Positions 15,376-23,281 of a stretch of 37,634 nucleotides of DNA are shown piece after piece. The stretch lies in contig JAGQJE010000057.1 in the NCBI GenBank assembly GCA_020430775.1, forward strand, positions 1 through 37,634. The letters are read 5' to 3'. A program made the position numbers and the translations under genes. The notes beneath the pieces were generated by a model. That model was given only the letters and a program-made list of their open reading frames with translations, made no database searches and was not told the origin of the DNA. Position 1 is the stretch's first letter. Each line of letters starts with the position of its first letter. This DNA is from Myxococcales bacterium. Lineage in GTDB: Bacteria > Myxococcota_A > Polyangia > Polyangiales > Houyiibacteriaceae.

Positions 15376-18054
15376 TCAGCGCGCGATGAAGTTGAGGATC
15401 TTGCCCGGCACCCAGATCGTCTTGCGCAGCGTCTTGCCCTCGAGCTGAGCGGCGACCGTCGGGAGCGCGCGACCGGCGGCCACCGCGACGTCTGCGGGCG
15501 CGTCCTTCGGCAGCAGCACGCGCCCGCGGACCTTTCCGTTGACCTGCACCGGGACCTCGACCTCCGGATCCTCGCAGAGCGCCGGGTCCGCCTCGGGCCA
15601 CGGCGCAGCTTGGACGCTCGGCGCGCGCCCGAGCGCCTCCCACACCTCCTCGGCGAGGTGCGGGGCGAAGGGATGCACGAGCTGCGCGAGCGTCGCCACC
15701 GCCTCCCTCGGCGGCGCGTCGAGCCGCCCGAGCTCGTTCGTCAGCACCATCATCGCGCTGATGGCCGTGTTGAAGCGCATCGCCTCGATGTCCTCGGTCA
15801 CCTTCGCGATGGTCTTGTGCAGGAGCCGCAACGTCGCCTCGTCGAGCGCGCCGTCGCGCTCCTGCGCGCACGCCCGCACGGCGACCGCCCACACGCGGTC
15901 GATGAAGCGCTTCACGCCTGCGATCGAGCCGGCGTTCCACGGCTTGGTCGCCTCGAGCGGCCCCATGAACATCTCGTAGACCCGCATCGCGTCGGCGCCG
16001 TACGCCCGCACGATGTCGTCCGGGTTGACCACGTTGCCACGCGACTTGCTCATCTTGTGCGCGCGGCTCTCCACCTGCACCGTCGCGGCCCCCGCGAGCG
16101 CCGCCTCGAGCACGAAACCGCCGTCGGCGTCCTTGTGGACCTGCGCCTCGCCGAGCCGCACCTCCTCGAGCGTCGCGCCGTCGGACGCCCGCACCGGCAC
16201 GCCGTCGCGCCGCGCGACGTCCGGCGCGCTCACCCACACACCTGCCTCGTCGCGGTAGCCGGTGTACTCGACCTCGCCGAGGATCATCCCCTGGTGGACG
16301 AGCTTCGCGAAGGGCTCCTTCACCGGAACGAGCCCGGCGTCGAAGAGGACCTTGTGCCAAAAACGCGCGTACAAGAGGTGCAGCACCGCGTGCTCGGCCC
16401 CGCCGACGTACAGATCGACCGGCAGCCACCGCGCGGCGGCCTCCGGGCTCCACGGCGCCTCGTCGTTGTGGGGATCGGTGAAGCGAAGGAAGTACCAGCA
16501 CGACCCGGCCCACTGCGGCATCGTGTTCGTCTCGCGCGCGTACCACCGCCCGTCGCGCTCGAAGAAGCGCCAGTCCGTCGCCCGCGCCAGCACGCCCTGG
16601 GGGTCGTCGCCTGGGCGGTAGTCGTCGAGCTCGGGCAGCCGCAGCGGGAGCTCGTCGCGGCGCATGGCGATCGGCTCGTCGTAGCGGATCGTGCAGGCAG
16701 CGCCGCGGCGCGGGTCGCCGCCGTCCGGGACGTCGACCGGGAAGTAGATCGGGATGGGCTCGCCCCAGTACCGCTGCCGTGAGAAGACCCAGTCGCGCAG
16801 CTTGTACTCGACGCGGCGCTCGCCCGCGCCCCGAGCCTCGAGGTCGTCGATGATGCGCGCCTTGAACTCCGCCGTAGCGAGGCCGTCGTACTTACCCGAG
16901 CGCACCGCGAAGCCCGGCGCGACGAAGGGCTCGGACAGCGGCGCCTCGGTCGGCGGGCCCTCGGGGCTCACCACCTCGACGATGGGGATGCCGTACGCCT
17001 TGGCGAAACCGAAGTCGCGCTCGTCGTGCGCCGGGACGGCCATGATGGCGCCCGTGCCGTAGCCGTACAGCACGTAGTCGGCGACCCAGACGGGCACCTT
17101 CGCGGCGTTGACCGGGTTGATGGCGTACCCGCCGGTGAAGACGCCGCTCTTTTCCTTCGTCTGCTGGCGCTCGCGGTCGCTCTTGTTGCGCGCCGCGGCG
17201 ACGTAGGCCTGCACCGCCGGGCGCGCGGCGTCCGTGGTCAGGCGGTCGACCAGCGGGTGCTCGGGCGCGATCGCCATGAACGTCGCCCCGAAGAGCGTAT
17301 CGGGGCGCGTGGTGAACACCTCGATCGCCTCGCCGGCGTCGCCCTCGAGCGCGAAGCGCACCAGCGCGCCGTCCGAGCGGCCGATCCACTCGGTCTGCAT
17401 CACGCGGGTGCTGTTCGGCCACTCGACCTCCGCGAGGTCTTCGAGCAGCCGGTCCGCGTACTCGGTGATCTTCAGCACCCACTGCCGGAGCGGGCGCCGC
17501 TCGACCGGGTGATCGCCGCGCTCGCTCAGCCCGTCCTTGACCTCCTCGTTCGCGAGCACTGTCCCGAGCGCCGGGCACCAGTTGACCGACACCTCGCTCT
17601 GATAGGCCAGCCCGCGCTCGAAGAGCTCGAGGAAGATCCACTGCGTCCACTTCACGTAGCCCGGGTCGGTCGTGTCCACCTCCCGCGACCAGTCGTAGCT
17701 GAACCCGAGCATCTGGAGCTGCCGCCGGAAGGTGGCGATGTTGGCCGCGGTCGTCTCGGCGGGGTGCGCGCCGGTCTCGATGGCGCGCTGCTCGGCCGGC
17801 AGCCCGAACGCGTCCCAGCCCATCGGGTGCAGCACCTGCACGCCGCACGCGCGCTTGTAGCGGGCGACGATGTCGGTCGCCGTGTAGCCCTCCGGGTGAC
17901 CGACGTGCAGCCCCGCACCGGACGGATACGGGAACATGTCGAGGATGTACGCGCGCGGCCCATCGCCCGCGTCGGGCGTTCGGAACGTGTCGTTGTCGCG
18001 CCAGTACCGCTGCCACTTGGGCTCGACGATCGAGGGGTCGTAGCGCTCTGCCAT
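15376..18054 (-). CDS. leuS: Leucyl-tRNA synthetase
   Basis: 892 residues. Class I aminoacyl-tRNA synthetase charging tRNA-Leu. HIGH motif as HVGH at 50-53 (FPYPSGAGLHVGHPEGY) and KMSKS at 667-671 (HKMSKSRGNVVNPDD). The large CP1 editing domain is present between them (e.g. FTTRPDTLFGATFMAIAPEH and GTGAIMAVPAHDERD), as is the C-terminal anticodon/tRNA-binding region ending KTIWVPGKILNFIAR. The ATG at 18054 (MAERYDPSIVEPKWQ) is the family's usual beginning; the frame continues upstream to 18165 through low-complexity sequence, which is rejected. It is convergent with the protease gene. A segment of this gene is duplicated as a decayed relic at 12079-12401. Confidence 0.97.
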   Translation of the reverse strand: MAERYDPSIVEPKWQRYWRDNDTFRTPDAGDGPRAYILDMFPYPSGAGLHVGHPEGYTATDIVARYKRACGVQVLHPMGWDAFGLPAEQRAIETGAHPAETTAANIATFRRQLQMLGFSYDWSREVDTTDPGYVKWTQWIFLELFERGLAYQSEVSVNWCPALGTVLANEEVKDGLSERGDHPVERRPLRQWVLKITEYADRLLEDLAEVEWPNSTRVMQTEWIGRSDGALVRFALEGDAGEAIEVFTTRPDTLFGATFMAIAPEHPLVDRLTTDAARPAVQAYVAAARNKSDRERQQTKEKSGVFTGGYAINPVNAAKVPVWVADYVLYGYGTGAIMAVPAHDERDFGFAKAYGIPIVEVVSPEGPPTEAPLSEPFVAPGFAVRSGKYDGLATAEFKARIIDDLEARGAGERRVEYKLRDWVFSRQRYWGEPIPIYFPVDVPDGGDPRRGAACTIRYDEPIAMRRDELPLRLPELDDYRPGDDPQGVLARATDWRFFERDGRWYARETNTMPQWAGSCWYFLRFTDPHNDEAPWSPEAAARWLPVDLYVGGAEHAVLHLLYARFWHKVLFDAGLVPVKEPFAKLVHQGMILGEVEYTGYRDEAGVWVSAPDVARRDGVPVRASDGATLEEVRLGEAQVHKDADGGFVLEAALAGAATVQVESRAHKMSKSRGNVVNPDDIVRAYGADAMRVYEMFMGPLEATKPWNAGSIAGVKRFIDRVWAVAVRACAQERDGALDEATLRLLHKTIAKVTEDIEAMRFNTAISAMMVLTNELGRLDAPPREAVATLAQLVHPFAPHLAEEVWEALGRAPSVQAAPWPEADPALCEDPEVEVPVQVNGKVRGRVLLPKDAPADVAVAAGRALPTVAAQLEGKTLRKTIWVPGKILNFIAR

Positions 18055-18119
18055 CGCGCGGGTGTAGCACAGCGCCGCATCCGTGGCGCAGACGCCACAC
18101 CCCCCCGCGCCCGTTTGCG

Positions 18120-18159
18120 CACCGGCGCCCGCACCCGCGTCTGCTCGCTGGCGCCGGTG
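18120..18159 (-). promoter_or_regulatory. 10-bp perfect inverted repeat in the leuS leader
   Basis: CACCGGCGCC (18120-18129) and GGCGCCGGTG (18150-18159) are perfect reverse complements with a 20-nt loop, 66 nt before the leuS start. It could be a leader hairpin or an operator in the region divergent to the SCP2 gene. No T-box features (specifier loop, T-box sequence) are seen. Confidence 0.35.
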
Positions 18160-18270
18160 TCGCACGGTGTAGGGTGCAAAGCGCGCGGAAGTCGGTTACA
18201 ACCGGCGGCCAGAGGTGCCGCGGTCGACGTCCGGCCGAGCGGCGCCCTTCCCCCTGACGGAGCGATACCC

Positions 18271-18609
18271 ATGGACACCCCCGCCGAGTTCTTCGACAAG
18301 GTCAACGCCGCCGCCAAGAAAAACCGCGAAGCGGCGAACGCGATGGACGCCATCCTGCAGTTCGACATCTCCGGCGACAACGGCGGCATCTGGGTCGTCG
18401 ACCTGCGCAAGAGCAACACCGGTGACGTCGTCTCCCGCGAGAAGAACCCGGACGCCGCGGCGACCGTCAAGGTCAGCGACGAGGACTGGGTCGCCCTCAT
18501 CAAAGGCGAGCTCGACCCGATGCAGGCGTTCATGGGCGGCAAGGTCGTCATCGACGGCGACATGACGCTCGCCATGAACATCCCGTCGCTGATGAAGCTG
18601 GTGAAGTGA
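18271..18609 (+). CDS. SCP2 sterol-binding domain protein
   Basis: 112 residues, a single SCP2-like lipid-binding fold. Features of the family: an N-terminal helix (DTPAEFFDKVNAAAKKNR), beta strands with GGIWVVDLRKSNTGDV, then DAAATVKVSDEDWVALIKGELDPMQAFMGGKVVIDGDMTLAM and the closing helix IPSLMKLVK. Such stand-alone proteins bind acyl chains or sterol-like lipids in the cytosol. GGAG lies about 10 nt upstream of the ATG. It is first in a run of co-directional genes (TetR 68 nt later, then menB). A link to lipid or quinone metabolism is suggested by context only. Confidence 0.92.
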   Translation: MDTPAEFFDKVNAAAKKNREAANAMDAILQFDISGDNGGIWVVDLRKSNTGDVVSREKNPDAAATVKVSDEDWVALIKGELDPMQAFMGGKVVIDGDMTLAMNIPSLMKLVK

Positions 18610-18677
18610 GCCGCTGACGGCGACTTGCGCGCGGCTCGGGCCCTCGCCCGCGTGCGGCGAGCCTCGGTGACGCCTCG

Positions 18678-19295
18678 ATGCCCGACGACCAGGAAAACCC
18701 GACCGACGCGCCGGCGCGAACGCGGCTCGCCCCGGATGATCGCCGCCAGCAGCTCGTCGAGACGGCGGCGGCCATCCTCGGGAGCGAGGGCGTCGAGCAG
18801 GTCCGCGTCCCGCGCGTGGCGGACGAGGCCGGCGTCAGCCGCCCGGTCGTCTACCGCTTCTTTCCGAACCGCCACGCGCTCATCCTCGCCGTGCTCGAGG
18901 ACTTCCGGGCCGAGCTCGAGAGCCGCCTCCCGACCTCGACGAAGACGCCGCCCGACGACCTCTTCCGCGAGGTGCGGGTGTTCGTCGACGCGGCCTGCGG
19001 CGCCATCGAGGCGAAGGGTCCCGGCGCCTGGTACCTGATGGGCAGCAACGGGCTCGACCCGGAGCTGAACGAGCTCGGCGAGCAGCTCGAGGCGCAGCTC
19101 CTCGAGCCCTGGCTCCCCTCGCTCGGCGAGCTGACCGGCGTGTCGCCGCGCGAGGCGAAGATCATCGCCAAGATGGTCGTGGCCGCCGCCCGCGCAGTCA
19201 TCGAGCTGTGGATCGCGGGACAGCTCGACCGCGAGGAGCTGCTCTTGCTCCTGTCGCGTGGCATCAGCGGCGTGCTCACCGAGTTCTTGCAGTAG
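18678..19295 (+). CDS. TetR-family transcriptional regulator
   Basis: 205 residues. N-terminal TetR helix-turn-helix at about 41-62 (QVRVPRVADEAGVSRPVVYRFF), preceded by a helix (RRQQLVETAAAILGSEG). A helical ligand-binding domain follows and ends in GISGVLTEFLQ. The family acts as dimeric ligand-responsive repressors. The ligand is unknown. Its position between SCP2 and menB (68 and 67 nt gaps) suggests control of this lipid/quinone block. No clear palindromic operator was identified upstream. Confidence 0.9.
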   Translation: MPDDQENPTDAPARTRLAPDDRRQQLVETAAAILGSEGVEQVRVPRVADEAGVSRPVVYRFFPNRHALILAVLEDFRAELESRLPTSTKTPPDDLFREVRVFVDAACGAIEAKGPGAWYLMGSNGLDPELNELGEQLEAQLLEPWLPSLGELTGVSPREAKIIAKMVVAAARAVIELWIAGQLDREELLLLLSRGISGVLTEFLQ

Positions 19296-19362
19296 CGCCT
19301 TCGTGCCTCGCTCGCTCTAACGCGTTCGCGCCCGCTTCGGGCCCCTCGGACAGGAGATTGCC

Positions 19363-20265
19363 TTGGTCTCGGACCTCTTCGAAGCGTCGCGCTGGGAGCC
19401 GGTCGACGTCGGCGGGCTGACCTTCAGCGACATCACCTACCACCGCGCCGTCGACCAGGGCACGGTGCGCATCGCGTTCAACCGGCCCGAGGTCCGCAAC
19501 GCGTTCCGTCCGCAGACGGTCGACGAGCTGTACCGAGCGCTCGACCACGCCCGGCAGAGCAGCGACGTCGGGTGCGTGCTGCTCACCGGCAACGGCCCCT
19601 CGCCGAAGGACGGCGGCTGGGCGTTCTGCTCCGGGGGCGACCAACGCATCCGCGGCAAGGATGGGTACAAGTATGAAGGGGACCAGCCGCTCGCGGTCGA
19701 TCCGGCGCGCCTCGGACGCCTGCACATCCTCGAGGTGCAGCGGCTCATCCGCTTCATGCCGAAGGTCGTCATCGCGGTCGTCAACGGCTGGGCGGTCGGC
19801 GGCGGGCACAGCCTGCACGTCGTCTGCGACCTGACGCTCGCGAGCGAGGAGCACGGCCGCTTCAAGCAGACCGACGCCGACGTCGCGAGCTTCGACGGCG
19901 GGTTTGGGTCGGCGCTGCTCGCGCGCCAGGTCGGTCAGAAGCGCGCTCGGGAGATCTTCTTCCTCGGGCGGACCTACTCCGCGCAGGAGGCGTTCGAGAT
20001 GGGCATGGTCAACGCCGTCGTGCCGCACGCCGAGCTCGAGCACGTCGCCCTGCAGTGGGCCGACACGATCGGCCGGAAGAGCCCGACCGCCCAGCGGATG
20101 CTCAAGTACGCCTTCAACCTGGTGGACGACGGCCTGGTCGGCCAGCAGCTCTTCGCGGGCGAGGCGACCCGCCTCGCGTACGGCACCGACGAGGCGGTCG
20201 AGGGCCGCGACGCGTTTCTCGAGAAGCGGCCGCAAGACTACACCCCCTTCCCCTGGCACTACTGA
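19363..20265 (+). CDS. menB: 1,4-dihydroxy-2-naphthoyl-CoA synthase (MenB), Asp-type
   Basis: 300 residues, crotonase fold. Catalyses ring closure of O-succinylbenzoyl-CoA to 1,4-dihydroxy-2-naphthoyl-CoA in menaquinone synthesis. Family blocks: FNRPEVRNAFRPQTVDEL, WAFCSGGDQRIRG (GGDQ oxyanion loop), NGWAVGGGHSLHVVCDLTLA, FKQTDADVASFDGG, ARQVGQKRAREIFFLGRTY and the tail AFLEKRPQDYTPFPW. Asp171 sits where bicarbonate-dependent enzymes such as E. coli MenB have Gly156, so this is the type in which a side-chain carboxylate replaces bicarbonate (as in mycobacterial MenB). The start is TTG at 19363 with AGGAG six bases upstream. Other men genes are not in the window. Confidence 0.95.
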   Translation: MVSDLFEASRWEPVDVGGLTFSDITYHRAVDQGTVRIAFNRPEVRNAFRPQTVDELYRALDHARQSSDVGCVLLTGNGPSPKDGGWAFCSGGDQRIRGKDGYKYEGDQPLAVDPARLGRLHILEVQRLIRFMPKVVIAVVNGWAVGGGHSLHVVCDLTLASEEHGRFKQTDADVASFDGGFGSALLARQVGQKRAREIFFLGRTYSAQEAFEMGMVNAVVPHAELEHVALQWADTIGRKSPTAQRMLKYAFNLVDDGLVGQQLFAGEATRLAYGTDEAVEGRDAFLEKRPQDYTPFPWHY

Positions 20266-20344
20266 CCGCCGGGCCGCCACCGCCGCCGCCCCCGTTCGCG
20301 CCGGGTTGCGCGAGCCGGGGCGCGCGAGCCATCACGAGCTGCGC

Positions 20345-20800
20345 ATGCACACGACCGACCTCCCCGCCGCCCTGCCCATGACGCCGGCGCCCGTGCCTGC
20401 TCGCGCACGCGCGCGAGGCCGTGTGCTCGCCGAGCTGGTGCGTGCCGGCGAGCGATCGGTGCAGGTGCGGGTCCGAGGCTCGTGCATGCACCCTGCGCTC
20501 CGCGACGGGGAGATCGTGACGCTTCGCCCAGCGCTCGCCTACCGGCCCGGCGACATCGTCGGCGTCGCCCGCGCGGACGGCACGCTCACGCTGCACCGCC
20601 TGCTCGGCTACCGGCCGAGCCGCCGCGGTCTCGCCGTGTGGACGCAGGCCGATCGCGCGGACGCACCGGATCCCGCCGCGCTCCTCGCCGCGACCGTCGG
20701 GCGCGTCGACCGCCCCGTCCCGCTTTGGCGTCGCCTGCGCGCCGGCGCGGCCTACGCGCGCGCCCTCGCGGCGTGGCTCGACCCGCGAGGACACCGATGA
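20345..20800 (+). CDS. S24/S26-like peptidase, candidate RiPP leader protease
   Basis: 151 residues. The core follows the signal-peptidase/LexA-type pattern: VRGSCMHPALRDGEIVTLRP (about 42-61), YRPGDIVGVARADGTLTLHRLLGY and a late WTQADRADAPDP. In S26 enzymes the nucleophile is the Ser before Met in G-x-S-M-x-P; here that position is Cys47 (G45-S46-C47-M48-H49-P50), with Ser46 one residue earlier. The base position reads LHRLLG, with His as in ER-type signal peptidases. There is no evident N-terminal membrane anchor, only a short hydrophobic C-terminal end. It overlaps the kinase gene by ATGA, first of a tightly coupled set with PqqD and radical SAM genes. It may cut the precursor's leader, or be an inactive binding relative. 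The start ATG has no strong ribosome binding site. Confidence 0.75.
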   Translation: MHTTDLPAALPMTPAPVPARARARGRVLAELVRAGERSVQVRVRGSCMHPALRDGEIVTLRPALAYRPGDIVGVARADGTLTLHRLLGYRPSRRGLAVWTQADRADAPDPAALLAATVGRVDRPVPLWRRLRAGAAYARALAAWLDPRGHR

Positions 20801-21747
20801 GCCCGTCTCCGAGCGCCATGCCCTCGTCGGCCGTCGGCGACCACGGGCGCTTTCTGACCACGCCTGGCGCGAGCCACCTCGGACGCGCCCCCGGTGACAT
20901 CACCCTGCGGCTCGCCTTCGCCGGCGCCACGTACCGCTTCGTCGGCCTGAACGAGCTCGAGCGCGACGGCGTCCTCGAGCGCTTCGACAAGCTGGTCGTC
21001 GACCCCGCACCCGCGGCCGACGACGTCGTGACGACCCTCGCGCACGCCGGCAGCGCGCTCTTTCACCCCATCCCGACGACGGACTGGGAGTATCGCCTCG
21101 CCATCTCGCACGACGTGAGCCACGTGACGCTGTCCGGGATCGGCTTCTGGGCGGAGATCGTCCGCGCACCGCTCGGCGCAGAGCTCGCCGTCGACGAGGC
21201 GGACGCCCACTTCCAGGGCGCGTTCGAGAACCTCTTCCGCGTGCTCGTCGCGTACCAATTGCTGATGCGGGAGGGCGCGTTCGTGATGCACAGCGCCGGC
21301 ATCGCGGACGGCGACGACGGCTTCCTCTTTTTCGGGCGATCGGGCGCCGGCAAGACCACGCTGTCCGGCCTGTCGAAGGACCGCGGCCTGCGCGTGCTGA
21401 GCGACGAGCTCAACGCCCTGCGGCCGCGCGATGACGGGACCATCGAGCTGCTCCCGATGCCCTTCGCGGGCGACTTCGGCCAGGACAACATCAGCCTCGA
21501 GCCCTGCACTCTCCGCGGGCTGTACGCGCTCGAGCAGGGCGACGCGCCCGCGAGCCGCCCGTGCTCGCGGCCTCAGGCGATCTCGCGGATAACCGCGTCG
21601 TGCCCCTTCACGAACGTGGACCCGAGCCTCGACGAGCCGCTCTTCACGCAGGTCGGCGCGCTTGTTCAGCGGATGCCGGTTCGTATACTCACCTTTGCCC
21701 TCGACGGCAGCTTCTGGGACGTGGTGCGACGTGACACAGGCATGTAA
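20797..21747 (+). CDS. HPr-kinase-like P-loop protein of a peptide-modification cluster
   Basis: 316 residues. The C-terminal half has Walker A FGRSGAGKTT (179-188) followed by LSGLSKDRGLRVLSDELNAL, with an acidic DE pair like the Walker B/catalytic region of HprK-type kinases. It is preceded by VMHSAGIADGDDGFLFF, the strand-turn-strand entry seen in HprK-related proteins. The N-terminal 150 residues (TLRLAFAGATYRFVGLNELE...) are of a type found in RiPP-associated HprK relatives, not in true HPr kinases, which carry a DRTG-type domain. Expected role: ATP-dependent phosphorylation of a peptide or a partner. It starts in the ATGA overlap with the peptidase and ends 17 nt inside the PqqD gene, so translation is coupled. 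No HPr or PTS gene is nearby. Confidence 0.8.
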   Translation: MSPSPSAMPSSAVGDHGRFLTTPGASHLGRAPGDITLRLAFAGATYRFVGLNELERDGVLERFDKLVVDPAPAADDVVTTLAHAGSALFHPIPTTDWEYRLAISHDVSHVTLSGIGFWAEIVRAPLGAELAVDEADAHFQGAFENLFRVLVAYQLLMREGAFVMHSAGIADGDDGFLFFGRSGAGKTTLSGLSKDRGLRVLSDELNALRPRDDGTIELLPMPFAGDFGQDNISLEPCTLRGLYALEQGDAPASRPCSRPQAISRITASCPFTNVDPSLDEPLFTQVGALVQRMPVRILTFALDGSFWDVVRRDTGM

Positions 21748-22024
21748 ACGCTATCGGCTGCATCGCCATAGCCGCTTTCGCGTCCTCGACGATGAGGGCA
21801 TCCTGATCTTGCAAGAGACGACCGAGGTGGTCGTCGTCAACGAGGTCGGTGCCGCCTTGCTGCGCGCGGTGCAGGCGTCGGTAGGCGACGGGGTGACGGC
21901 CGACGAGCTGGTCGCGCACCTCACCGACAAGTTCGAGGTCACGGCCGACCGCGCGCGAGACGATGTCCGCGCGTTCACGGACGAGCTGCGCGCGCTCGGC
22001 GCGATCGAGGCCGTGTCGGCATGA
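21731..22024 (+). CDS. PqqD-family leader-binding protein (RiPP recognition element)
   Basis: 97 residues from a GTG at 21731. The PqqD fold is recognisable: YRLHRHSRFRVLDDEGILIL, TTEVVVVNEVGAALLRAV (the 'vlN..ga.il..l' block), GVTADELVAHLTDKFEV and the final helix DDVRAFTDELRALGAIE. PqqD-like proteins bind the leader of a ribosomally made precursor through a winged-helix surface and hand it to the modifying enzyme. The gene overlaps the kinase gene by 17 nt and the radical SAM gene by ATGA. The frame is open further upstream but only inside the kinase gene, so the GTG start is preferred. Confidence 0.87.
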   Translation: MTQACKRYRLHRHSRFRVLDDEGILILQETTEVVVVNEVGAALLRAVQASVGDGVTADELVAHLTDKFEVTADRARDDVRAFTDELRALGAIEAVSA

Positions 22025-23100
22025 CCCTGCTCGGGGATCGTCTGCGGCGCGCCTGGGACGACAATCGCCTGACGACGGCGATGCTCGAGCTGACCTACGC
22101 GTGCAACCTCGACTGCACGTTCTGCTACAACGACCTAGGCCTCGAGGGCCGGCCGCTCAGCCTCGATCAGTACTGCACGCTGCTCGACGACCTGGCGGCG
22201 CTCGGCGCGCTGCAGGTCACGCTCACCGGCGGTGAGCCGCTCGCCCATCCGCGCTTCTTCGAGATCGGCCGGCGCGCGACCGAGCTCGGCTTCATCCTGC
22301 GCATCAAGTCGAACGGCCACGCGCTCAAGGAGCCGCTCGCGCGCCGCGTCCGTGAAGAGCTCGACCCGTACATGATCGAGGTGAGCTTCCACGGCGCGAG
22401 CCCCGCCGTGCACGACCGGCAGACCCGCGTGCGCGGCAGCTTCGAGCGCCTCGTCTCGAACCTGCGCGTGATGCGCGAGCTCGGCCTGCGCGTCCTCGCG
22501 AATTGCACGATGACCCGCTGGAACGAGCACGAGATGGCGGCGCTCTACGCGCTCACCGACGAGCTCGGGATTCGGCTCAACGTCTACAACGAGGTCTCGC
22601 CGCGCGACGACGGCGACCGCTCGCCGCTCGCCCTGAGCCCCACGGTCGACGGGATGCAGGCGCTCGCGGCCCTGCAGTCGGAGCGCGCCGAGCGCCTGCG
22701 CCGTGAGCGGCCGGAGCTCTTCGAGCCGGTCAAGGGCAAGGCCGCCGAGCGCATGGGCGCCACGCCGACCAAGCACTGCGGCGCCGGCTCGTCGAACGTG
22801 ACGATCGATCCCTACGGCAACGTCCTGCCCTGCGTCGAGTGGCGGCGGCCGGTCGGGAACCTCCACGAGCGGCGGCTGCGCGACCTGTGGATCGCGGGCT
22901 CACCCGAGCTCGACAAGGTGCGGGCCTCGACGCGCGCCGCCAAGGAGCGCGTCAAGGCGCTCGGGCCGGCAGGCGCCGCGATGAACTTCTGCCCGGGTAA
23001 CGCGTTCACGCACTCGGGCGATCCGCTCGCCCTCTATCCCGCCGCCGAGCGCAAGCTCGCGCTTGCACGTGGCGAACGTGTACACTTGAAGATCCTATGA
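22021..23100 (+). CDS. Radical SAM/SPASM-type peptide maturase
   Basis: 359 residues. The radical SAM cluster motif CNLDCTFC gives C28, C32 and C35. GGEP at 70-73 is the SAM-binding element. The C-terminal region has further cysteines C253 (KHCGAGSS), C271 (LPCVEW, after IDPYGNV) and C324 (NFCPGN), the arrangement of a SPASM or twitch domain binding auxiliary Fe-S clusters. Such enzymes install Cys thioether, C-C or related crosslinks on RiPP precursors, or decarboxylate or epimerise residues. It starts in the ATGA overlap with the PqqD gene. A candidate substrate gene begins 13 nt after its stop. Confidence 0.9.
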   Translation: MTLLGDRLRRAWDDNRLTTAMLELTYACNLDCTFCYNDLGLEGRPLSLDQYCTLLDDLAALGALQVTLTGGEPLAHPRFFEIGRRATELGFILRIKSNGHALKEPLARRVREELDPYMIEVSFHGASPAVHDRQTRVRGSFERLVSNLRVMRELGLRVLANCTMTRWNEHEMAALYALTDELGIRLNVYNEVSPRDDGDRSPLALSPTVDGMQALAALQSERAERLRRERPELFEPVKGKAAERMGATPTKHCGAGSSNVTIDPYGNVLPCVEWRRPVGNLHERRLRDLWIAGSPELDKVRASTRAAKERVKALGPAGAAMNFCPGNAFTHSGDPLALYPAAERKLALARGERVHLKIL

Positions 23101-23113
23101 TAGAAGGACGACT

Positions 23114-23281
23114 GTGAACCACGACGACGACAAGCGCTCCGAGCGCCACGCGCCGCGCAGGCCATATCAGCCGCCGCAGGTGCTCTTCCGGGAGCCGCTC
23201 GAGGCGGTCGCCACGGTGTGCACGAACGGCAAGTCGCCCGCCCAGCCGATCGGCAACTGCGCCGTCATCCCAAGCAGCTAG
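23114..23281 (+). CDS. Candidate RiPP precursor peptide (55 aa)
   Basis: GTG start with GAAGGA (23103-23108) 5 nt upstream; 55 codons, stop TAG at 23279-23281. The N-terminal half is charged (MNHDDDKRSERHAPRRP). A YxxP motif follows (Y18-Q-P-P21-Q-V), as in leaders recognised by PqqD-like domains. The next segment is LFREPLEAVATVC. The C-terminal core has two Cys, C36 and C49, 12 residues apart, small and polar residues between (TNGKSPAQPIGN), and the ending CAVIPSS. No Trp and only one Tyr are present. The gene is too short for routine gene callers and lies directly after the radical SAM gene. Its stop shares CTAG with the stop of the convergent nucleotidyltransferase gene. Role as substrate is inference from position, size and motif. 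Confidence 0.78.
   Translation: MNHDDDKRSERHAPRRPYQPPQVLFREPLEAVATVCTNGKSPAQPIGNCAVIPSS

Noticed and set aside
18055-18165. Extended N-terminus of leucyl-tRNA synthetase
   Set aside because: The extra 37 residues are Ala/Gly/Arg low-complexity and unlike LeuRS, which normally begins near MAERYDPSIVEPKWQ.
20797-21747. True HPr kinase/phosphorylase acting in PTS control
   Set aside because: The N-terminal domain is unlike HprK, no HPr or PTS gene is near, and the gene is embedded between peptidase and PqqD genes.
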